Positions 1-5,317 of a stretch of DNA of 13,649 nucleotides are shown here, in pieces. Numbering within the stretch: position 1 is the stretch's first letter; every line of letters begins with the position of its first letter. Source of the stretch: 66-474 sp964489055 (GTDB lineage Bacteria; Pseudomonadota; Gammaproteobacteria; Xanthomonadales; Rhodanobacteraceae); contig CAZAXF010000069.1 of assembly GCA_964489055.1 (NCBI GenBank), forward strand, positions 1 through 13,649. The letters run 5' to 3'. Under the pieces are notes generated by a model. The model ran no database searches and was not told the origin of the DNA. It worked only from the letters and a program-made list of their open reading frames with translations. Made by a program: the position numbers and the translations under genes.

Positions 1-194
1 TCCAGCAGCGCGATCTGGTCGATCGCATCCTTGACGATGATTCCGGTGGTGTGCAGCTTTTCACCGGCGTCGGCCTTTTTCTCCAGCACCCGCACCCGCA
101 ATCCGGCACGCGCCAGGACGGTGGCGCACGCCAGCCCGGCGAAGCTTGCGCCCACGATCACGCAGTCGAACCGGGATCCTGCGGATGCAGCCAT
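1..194 (-). CDS. FAD-dependent oxidoreductase, N-terminal fragment (gene continues past the left edge)
   Basis: Only the first 64 codons are in the window; the rest lies to the left. The peptide begins MAASAGSRFDCVIVGASFAG and continues with LACATVLARAGLRVRVLEKK. This is a classic dinucleotide-binding beta-alpha-beta fold: a GxSxxG-type glycine loop near residues 15-20 and an acidic residue (E) at the end of the second strand that would bind the FAD ribose. The following KLHTTGIIVKDAID resembles flavoprotein reductases and monooxygenases of the geranylgeranyl-reductase or squalene-epoxidase type, where a threonine- and glycine-rich stretch follows the first strand pair. Substrate and pathway cannot be told from this piece. 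The ATG at 192-194 is chosen because it sits just before the Rossmann fold and a plausible promoter lies 30 bp upstream. Only a weak ribosome site (AGG) precedes it. Confidence 0.8.
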   Translation of the reverse strand, partial: MAASAGSRFDCVIVGASFAGLACATVLARAGLRVRVLEKKADAGEKLHTTGIIVKDAIDQIALL

Positions 195-224
195 GGGTGT
201 CGCAACCTGCGTGGATGTTTTCCC

Positions 225-253
225 ACTATAACCACGTCGTCGGACGCTGTTTG
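225..253 (-). promoter_or_regulatory. Candidate sigma-70 promoter of the FAD oxidoreductase gene
   Basis: Read on the minus strand, TATAGT (225-230) matches the -10 consensus at 5 of 6 positions. CAAACA (248-253) matches the -35 consensus at 3 of 6, and the spacer is exactly 17 bp. Transcription would start near 218, giving a leader of about 24 nt before the ATG at 194. The match was made by eye and is not tested. Confidence 0.4.
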
Positions 254-312
254 CCCTGCGCACCGTGCCGCACCACCGCAACATGTCCAGGCCGATGCCA
301 CCATGCCAACCC

Positions 313-477
313 GCAGGGCGGGAGCAGCCGCGCAGCGGCGTATCCCGCCGGAGCAGCCGCGCAGTGGCGTATCCCGCCGACGCAACCACGTAGCGGCGTA
401 TCCGGTCGCACGCGATCACGCCTGGCGTGATCCGCTTTGCCGGGATGGCGGGATTCGCTGCGCTCCTCCCGCCCTAC
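313..477. repeat. Composite REP/REPIN-like palindrome
   Basis: This element fills most of the 342-bp non-coding gap 195-536. The left unit begins GCAG at 313 and has the stem ggcggga (317-323) pairing with tcccgcc (343-349). The right unit is inverted: ggcggga (447-453) pairs with tcccgcc (467-473), and it ends CTAC (474-477), which is GTAG on the minus strand. Two REP units facing each other with GTAG-like outer ends is the arrangement called a REPIN. GTAG-headed REPs are known from Stenotrophomonas and relatives and are moved by RAYT transposases. The middle is widened by tandem copies of a 29-bp unit (listed separately). I see no gene in the gap. Confidence 0.6.
322..408. repeat. Three tandem 29-bp repeats inside the REP element
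   Basis: Copies lie at 322-350, 351-379 and 380-408. The first two differ by one base (c/t in cgcagYggcg). The third is diverged, with acgcaaccacgt replacing gagcagccgcgc, but it keeps gcggcgtatcc. The copies are directly adjacent with no spacer, so this is a local tandem duplication of half a REP stem and not a CRISPR array. Confidence 0.8.
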
Positions 478-536
478 AGCCCCTCACTCAACGATGCAGC
501 CGTCGGTTGTCGGGAGCATTCCAGTTCGCTTGGCGG

Positions 537-845
537 TTACCTCCGGCGCCTGTGGCGCCAGCGCACCAGCGTGCGTCGAACCCGCACGATCGCCACGCGC
601 ACCGGCAGGCGCAGGAAGGGGACGTCCAGTGCCAGCAGCAGCAAGCCCGGAATCAGCATCCAGAAGCCGAGTATCGGAAGGAATCCCAGCAGTCCGCCGG
701 CCACCAGGACCAGGCCGATCGGCACCCGCACCCAGCGCGACGAGGGCTTGCGCAGCCAGCCCAGCGTGCGCGCAGCCCATTGCGGGAACCGGCGCTGCCA
801 GCGGTCCAGATGACGGTCGAGGCGCCGCTTGTGCCTGTCGATCAC
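537..845 (-). CDS. Small basic membrane protein of unknown function
   Basis: The product is 102 residues from a GTG start at 843-845 (VIDRHKRRLDRH). The N-terminal 40 residues are very basic. They are followed by a hydrophobic hairpin: VPIGLVLVAGGLLGFLPILG (about 41-60) and FWMLIPGLLLLALDVPFL (about 61-78), then an arginine-rich tail (VRRTLVRWRHRRRR). The GGLLGFLPILGFWMLIPGLL pattern recurs in small proteobacterial membrane proteins that databases often mislabel as tryptophan synthase beta; I see no enzymatic motif. The GTG has a GGGG stretch about 8 bases upstream. An in-frame ATG at 891-893 would add 16 residues (MAAFTCRSAF...), and a TATAGC box further upstream fits either start. It is divergent from the cyclase-like gene, with a 294-bp gap that shows no other feature. 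Confidence 0.65.
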   Translation of the reverse strand: MIDRHKRRLDRHLDRWQRRFPQWAARTLGWLRKPSSRWVRVPIGLVLVAGGLLGFLPILGFWMLIPGLLLLALDVPFLRLPVRVAIVRVRRTLVRWRHRRRR

Positions 846-1139
846 GTCCCCATGGTCCCATGCGAACGCCGAGCGGCAGGTGAACGCGGCCATCGCGGCG
901 AGCCCGTCCGACGACCCGTGCCGACTCCGGCTATAGTTGCCGGGCACGGTGGGAGGGACCGAACGTGATCGGTACCGTGATGGCGAAACGCGACTGCAAC
1001 CGCATCTGCCGGAGGCCACGGCCGCTTGGCAGCGCGCACACGTGCGCGGGTTGCGGCCCGGAGGTCGCCACGCGCGGGCACCCGGCCCGGGCCTTCATTC
1101 TCCGTGCCCATTGTTTTCCAACCGGACGGAGACGCGCAC

Positions 1140-2078
1140 ATGTTCATCGATCCAGCATGCCAGGACTTCATTCACCCTGCCCACTTCATGTTTTTCGTCG
1201 AGGCCGCGAAAAGATTCCAGTGCCACATCCTGGTACGCAAGACCGGAAGGTACTCGATCCGCTGGATGGGCAAGCCGGGATATACCGGAAAACGTATCGA
1301 CATGAAGGCCAAGACGGCCAACGCGGAGAACCACCCACTGGCGGGGCTGGTGTGCTCCCCGTGGCTGCGACCAGAGGCGTTCACGGCCGAGCGGCTGGTC
1401 GAGGCACGGAAATGGTGGATGAAATCGCGGAACGTGATCACCGAGCCGCCCGACGGTGCCGGCCTGGACGCCGGAAGCCACGGAAGACAGTTTCGCACGC
1501 CCTACGTGGTGCAGACCAGGCGCGGCGATCCACGCTACGGTTGCCTCGCCTTCGTCGAAAGCGGGCTGGTCCGGCCGCGCTACATCCACGGTGACTACGA
1601 CCTGTTCGCGATCGTGCCCGCGGGAAAGAAATTCAACGCCGAAAGCGCGCACCTGCGGGCAAACAAGATGTTCATGGAAAGCATCGCGATGCCCGGTTCG
1701 CTGGGCCTGGAAGAGAAGCTGCAGAGGCAGCCGGCGAACTTCGAGGGGCCGTTGGCGTTCCAGGTGTCCACGTTCCTCAACGTGCAGATCGCGGCCGGCA
1801 GCCCGGACCTGCTCGGTGCGCTGCTGGTCAACCACGGCGAACAGATCAACCATCGCAAAGCCACCCCCGACCCGGGCGCCCTGTACACGGCCGACGGTCG
1901 ACGCACCAGGCCCGACATCCTGGAGCCCCCGGAATACGAGGAAGTGCTTGCGGTCATGGCGCATCCGGATGCGCGAGGCCGGCAGGCCGTGGTCCTGCAC
2001 GACCGTGCCGAACACGATGCGCTCTACCGCCAGGCCAGGCCGCGGCGCACCCGCAACTTCAACGCAGGCCGGCGTTGA
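1140..2078 (+). CDS. Edema factor/CyaA/ExoY-like nucleotidyl cyclase homologue
   Basis: The product is 312 residues. By motif comparison from memory it matches the catalytic core of anthrax edema factor (EF), Bordetella CyaA and Pseudomonas ExoY, which make cAMP or other cyclic nucleotides in host cells. ILVR (R33) aligns with the catalytic arginine before the lysine pair. K51 and K58 are seven apart, as are the ATP-binding lysines EF K346/K353 and CyaA K58/K65, and are followed by HPLAGLVC where the family has DWGxxAGYIP. GDYDLFAIVP (151-160) matches EF TADYDLFALAP, with metal-binding aspartates D152 and D154. LLVNHGEQIN (228-237) matches EF VVNHGTEQDN. There is no signal peptide, no calmodulin-binding insert that I can recognise and no toxin partner nearby. 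The ATG at 1140 has GGAG eight bases upstream; upstream in-frame starts lack this. The tail overlaps the end of korB by 20 bp. Activity and delivery route are unknown. Confidence 0.72.
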   Translation: MFIDPACQDFIHPAHFMFFVEAAKRFQCHILVRKTGRYSIRWMGKPGYTGKRIDMKAKTANAENHPLAGLVCSPWLRPEAFTAERLVEARKWWMKSRNVITEPPDGAGLDAGSHGRQFRTPYVVQTRRGDPRYGCLAFVESGLVRPRYIHGDYDLFAIVPAGKKFNAESAHLRANKMFMESIAMPGSLGLEEKLQRQPANFEGPLAFQVSTFLNVQIAAGSPDLLGALLVNHGEQINHRKATPDPGALYTADGRRTRPDILEPPEYEEVLAVMAHPDARGRQAVVLHDRAEHDALYRQARPRRTRNFNAGRR

Positions 2079-3114
2079 TCTTCACCAGCATCGCGCTGCC
2101 CGGGCACAGCTCGCGCTCGCCCAGGGTGTTGAACGCCACCGGCGCGGTGTCCAGGTGCGCATGCAGGTCGGGGGCCTCGGGATCGACGTACAGCAGCCCG
2201 GTGACGATCTCGCCGCGCGCCTGGCGTTCGTGCAGGTAGTTCATCGCGCCCACGCGATCGCCGGTATCGTGACCCCCGGGAAGCTTGCGCAGGTGCAGCA
2301 CGCTGCCGTCGTGCTGGCGCACTTCGCGCACCTCGCCAGGCGGATAGTCCACGGTGATTTCCGAACGCTGCGGGATGAAATCCATGCGGCACAACGCATG
2401 GTTGTGCTCGCGCACGAAGTCGTAGCTCTTGGTGCTGCCCTCGTGGTTGTTGAAGGCCACGCACGGGCTGATCACGTCCACGAATGCCGCGCCCCTGTGG
2501 CTCATCGCGGCCTTCAGGATCGGCACCAGTTGCGCCTTGTCACCGGAAAAACTGCGCGCCACGAAACTCGCGCCCAGTTGCAGCGCCATGCCGACCATGT
2601 CCACCGGCGCATCGGTGTTGATGGCACCCTTCTTGGACTTGCTGCCCTGGTCGGCGGTGGCGGAAAACTGGCCCTTGGTGAGCCCGTACACACCGTTGTT
2701 CTCGACGATGTAGACCATGTCCACGCCGCGCCGGATCGCGTGCACGAACTGGCCGATTCCGATCGACGCCGAGTCGCCGTCACCGGAAATCCCCAGGTAC
2801 AGCAACTCGCGGTTGGCGAGGTTGGCACCAGTCAGCACCGAGGGCATGCGCCCGTGCACCGCGTTGAAGCCGTGCGAGGCCGACAGGAAGTACGTCGGGG
2901 TCTTGGAACTGCAGCCGATGCCTGAGATCTTGGCCACGCGGTGCGGCTGGATGTCCAGCTCCCAGCAGGCCTGGATGATCGCCGCGGAAATCGAGTCGTG
3001 GCCGCAGCCGGCGCACAGGGTGGAAATCGCGCCCTCGTAATCGCGACGCAGGAAGCCCACGCGATTGCGTTGCAGCGAGGGGTGATGGAGTTTGGGTTTG
3101 GGTAGATAGGTCAT
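2059..3114 (-). CDS. korB: 2-oxoacid:ferredoxin oxidoreductase, beta subunit
   Basis: The 351-residue product is the thiamine-diphosphate subunit of a 2-oxoacid:ferredoxin oxidoreductase. With KorA it decarboxylates a 2-oxoacid (2-oxoglutarate is likeliest, pyruvate possible) to the acyl-CoA and reduces ferredoxin in the cytoplasm. STLCAGCGH supplies C34 and C37, GIGCSS gives C68 and ISPC gives C218: four cysteines suited to a [4Fe-4S] cluster. GDGDSASIG (111-119) followed by NNGVYGLTKGQ (139-149) is the TPP/Mg motif. The KLPGGHDTGDR region and LLYVD near the C-terminus are typical of the PorB/KorB family, and the length is normal. The ATG at 3112-3114 is preferred over one at 3144 because the upstream stretch lies in a REP palindrome. 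It is the last gene of the unit, 69 bp after korA. Confidence 0.92.
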   Translation of the reverse strand: MTYLPKPKLHHPSLQRNRVGFLRRDYEGAISTLCAGCGHDSISAAIIQACWELDIQPHRVAKISGIGCSSKTPTYFLSASHGFNAVHGRMPSVLTGANLANRELLYLGISGDGDSASIGIGQFVHAIRRGVDMVYIVENNGVYGLTKGQFSATADQGSKSKKGAINTDAPVDMVGMALQLGASFVARSFSGDKAQLVPILKAAMSHRGAAFVDVISPCVAFNNHEGSTKSYDFVREHNHALCRMDFIPQRSEITVDYPPGEVREVRQHDGSVLHLRKLPGGHDTGDRVGAMNYLHERQARGEIVTGLLYVDPEAPDLHAHLDTAPVAFNTLGERELCPGSAMLVKINAGLR

Positions 3115-3132
3115 GGGTTGATCCAGAACGCG

Positions 3133-3187
3133 CAGGGCGGACACCGTCCGCCGTACCGGCGCAACAGGCGGGCATTGCCCGCCCTAC
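3133..3187. repeat. REP pair (REPIN-like) between korA and korB
   Basis: Two inverted hairpins face each other: ggcggac (3136-3142) with gtccgcc (3146-3152), and ggcgggc (3167-3173) with gcccgcc (3177-3183). The outer ends are GCAG on the left (3133-3136) and CTAC, the complement of GTAG, on the right (3184-3187). The TAG of this GTAG is the korA stop codon, so the element abuts the coding end exactly. In mRNA the pair would form strong stem-loops between korA and korB, which could affect stability or the ratio of the two subunits. Confidence 0.65.
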
Positions 3188-5022
3188 GCCACCTTGCCAC
3201 TCCTCAACCGCGCCACGTCCGCGACCCCCATGTATTCGCCGATCGCGCGGGCGATGAAGCGCGCGGTGATCGGGGTGCCGTCGTAGTGCAGGATCGGCAC
3301 CAGCCGCGCCGGGTCGATCCCGAATTGTTCGATCAGCAGGCCGCGCAGTTGCCCGTCGCGGTTCTGCTCGACCACGAACACCTGCTCGTGCGCCTCGATG
3401 AATTCGCGCACGGCATCGGCGAAGGGATGACCGCGCACCCGCAGCGCGTCGATGTGCATGCCGGCGGAGTCGAGCTGGTCGATGGCCTCGGCCATCGAGG
3501 GCGCGGTCGAACCGAAATGAATCGCCCCGTGCCGGGCTGCGTGCGGCGCGCGATGCACGATCGGCTGCGGCAGCAGTGTTTTCGCCGTATCCAGCTTGCG
3601 CTCGAGGCGTTGCATGTTCTCGATGTAGTCCTCGCCCTTTTCCGAATACCTGGCGTCGGCGTTCTTGCTGGTGCCGCGGGTGAAGAAACCGCCGCGGGTC
3701 GGGTGGGTGCCGGGATAGGTGCGGTATGGAACGCCATCGCCGTCCACGTCGCGGTAACGGCCGAATGCCTTGCCCGCTTCCAGTTCCTCGGCGCTCAGCA
3801 CCTTGCCGCGGTCGTAGCGGCGCTCATCGTCCCATTCGAACGGTTTGCACAGGCGCTGGTTCATGCCGATGTCGAGGTCGCTCAGCATGAACACGGGGGT
3901 CTGCAGACGATCGGCCAGGTCCAGCGCCTTCGCCGCGAACTCGAAGCATTCGTGCGGGTCTTCCGGGAACAGCAGCACGTGCCGGGTGTCGCCGTGCGAG
4001 GCGTGTGCGCAGAACGTGACGTCGGCCTGCTGGGTGCGGGTGGGCATGCCGGTCGAGGGCCCGCCGCGTTGCACGTCCACCAGCGTCACCGGAATCTCGG
4101 CGAAATAGGCCAGCCCGATGATCTCGTTCATCAGCGAAATGCCGGGGCCGGACGTTGCCGTGAACGCGCGCGCGCCGTTCCAGCCGGCGCCGGTGACGAT
4201 GCCGATGGAAGCGATCTCGTCCTCGGCCTGCACGATCGCGTAGCGGTGCTTGCCGGTTTCGGGATCGACGCGGAGCTTTGCGCAGTACTTCTGGAAGGCC
4301 TCGGCGAGCGACGAAGACGGTGTGATCGGATACCACGCGCACACCGTGGCGCCGCCGTAGACCATGCCGCGCGCGGCCGCGCTGTTGCCGTCCACGAAGA
4401 TCCGGTCACCCACGGCGTCGCGACGCTCGACATGCAGGCCGATCGGGTCCAGGTGTTCCCCGGCGTAGACGCGCCCGAGATCCAGGGCCTGCACGTTGGG
4501 TTCCTGCAGCGCCGGCTTGCGCTTGTACTGCTCGCCGATCAAGCCGACGATCACGTCTCGCTCGATCCCGAGCAATACCGACAGCGCGCCCAGGTACATG
4601 ATGTTCTTGAACAGTTGCCGCTGGCGCGGATCGTCCCAGGTTTCGGTCGCGATGCGGGTCAACGGCACGCCGATCACGGTGATGTCGTCGCGGAATTTCG
4701 TCCTGGGCAGCGGCTTGGAACTGTCGTAGAAGAGATAGCCGCCCGGCGCCAGGCCCTTGACGTCCTCATCCCAGGTCTGCGGGTTCATCGCCACCAGAAG
4801 GTCGTAGCCGCCACGCCGCCCCAGCCAGCCCTGCTCGGAGACACGCACCTCGTACCAGGTCGGCAGGCCCTGGATGTTGGAGGGGAAGATGTTGCGTGGG
4901 CTGACCGGCACGCCCATGCGCAGGATGCACTTGGCGAACAGCTCGTTGGCGGACGCCGAGCCCGAGCCGTTGATGTTGGCGAACTTGACGACGAAGTCGT
5001 TGGTGGCGGTGATGGCGGTCAT
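3184..5022 (-). CDS. korA: 2-oxoacid:acceptor oxidoreductase, fused gamma-alpha subunit
   Basis: The 612-residue product partners KorB. The order is a gamma domain first (about 1-190, starting NDFVVKFANINGSGSASANE, with GGYDLLVAMN and LFYDSS) and then the alpha domain. YPITPSSS (231-238), TSGPG (290-294) and QRGGPSTGMPTRTQQAD (318-334) are the alpha-domain signatures at the 2-oxoacid/TPP/CoA interface. The C-terminus carries VFVVEQNRDGQLRGLL, as expected for the domain that packs against KorB. The fused gamma-alpha form and the length fit the 2-oxoacid:acceptor oxidoreductase alpha family; substrate choice between 2-oxoglutarate and pyruvate cannot be read from sequence alone. The ATG at 5020-5022 is chosen because the open frame upstream of it is only translated hairpin repeat (PPLQGE units). 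A weak AGGGA lies about 14 bases before it. Confidence 0.92.
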   Translation of the reverse strand: MTAITATNDFVVKFANINGSGSASANELFAKCILRMGVPVSPRNIFPSNIQGLPTWYEVRVSEQGWLGRRGGYDLLVAMNPQTWDEDVKGLAPGGYLFYDSSKPLPRTKFRDDITVIGVPLTRIATETWDDPRQRQLFKNIMYLGALSVLLGIERDVIVGLIGEQYKRKPALQEPNVQALDLGRVYAGEHLDPIGLHVERRDAVGDRIFVDGNSAAARGMVYGGATVCAWYPITPSSSLAEAFQKYCAKLRVDPETGKHRYAIVQAEDEIASIGIVTGAGWNGARAFTATSGPGISLMNEIIGLAYFAEIPVTLVDVQRGGPSTGMPTRTQQADVTFCAHASHGDTRHVLLFPEDPHECFEFAAKALDLADRLQTPVFMLSDLDIGMNQRLCKPFEWDDERRYDRGKVLSAEELEAGKAFGRYRDVDGDGVPYRTYPGTHPTRGGFFTRGTSKNADARYSEKGEDYIENMQRLERKLDTAKTLLPQPIVHRAPHAARHGAIHFGSTAPSMAEAIDQLDSAGMHIDALRVRGHPFADAVREFIEAHEQVFVVEQNRDGQLRGLLIEQFGIDPARLVPILHYDGTPITARFIARAIGEYMGVADVARLRSGKVA

Positions 5023-5060
5023 CGGCAGAGACCATTCCCTGCACGCAGCCGGAAGGGTCG

Positions 5061-5126
5061 CCCCCTCACCCCGACCCTCTCGCCAAAAGCCCTCCCCTTC
5101 AGCGGGAGGGTTGGGTGGGGGTGGGT
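5061..5126. repeat. Imperfect inverted repeat upstream of korA
   Basis: The left arm starts CCCCCTCACCCCGACCCTCT (5061-5080). The right arm is rich in GGGAGGG, GGTTGGG and GGGGGTGGG (5104-5126). The two are roughly complementary, giving a long C-rich/G-rich hairpin. The inner part, ccctcccc around 5090 and gggaggg at 5104-5110, forms a tighter stem. Similar C-rich/G-rich inverted repeats recur between genes in this lineage, and a partial relative is at 7416-7450. Confidence 0.5.
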
Positions 5127-5167
5127 TTGATGTCGATGAACAACACGGGAACCCATCCCCACCCCGG

Positions 5168-5295
5168 CCCTCCCCTTGAAGGGGAGGGAGAAAAGCGGGG
5201 GCCTCCCCTTGAAGGGGAGGGAGAAAAGCGCGGGCCTCCCCTTGAAGGGGAGGGAGAAAAGCGGGGGCCTCTCCTCGACGGGGAGGGGGAACAGC
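5168..5295. repeat. Four tandem 33-bp hairpin repeats between the flavoprotein gene and korA
   Basis: The units begin tccccttgaa at 5171, 5204 and 5237, with a diverged fourth copy (tctcctcgac) at 5270; the period is exactly 33 bp. Each unit holds an inverted repeat (5169-5187, 5202-5220, 5235-5253, 5268-5286) of the form cctcccc-ttgaa-ggggagg, followed by a gagaaaagcg linker. Transcribed from the minus strand this gives four consecutive stem-loops in the mRNA. The first three copies are almost identical, so the expansion is recent. Because 33 is a multiple of three, the array stays open as an 11-residue peptide repeat in one frame. I treat that as coincidence, since it lies outside any recognisable gene. 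Confidence 0.85.
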
Positions 5296-5317
5296 AACGC
5301 CGCGGCAACGGAATGCA

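Noticed and set aside
322..408. Possible CRISPR array with 29-bp repeats
   Set aside because: The copies are directly adjacent with no spacers, number only three, and lie inside a REP palindrome; no cas gene is present.
537..845. Tryptophan synthase beta subunit, a label databases often give to look-alikes of this small protein
   Set aside because: At 102 residues with two hydrophobic segments and no PLP-enzyme motif it cannot be that enzyme.
3118..5130. A 670-codon open frame on the plus strand opposite korA
   Set aside because: It is a mirror of the korA codons with no motif; korA is unambiguous on the other strand.
5168..5295. 33-bp repeats as a CRISPR array or peptide-repeat gene
   Set aside because: Tandem without spacers. 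The open frame through them has no start, ribosome site or domain and follows only from the 33-bp period.
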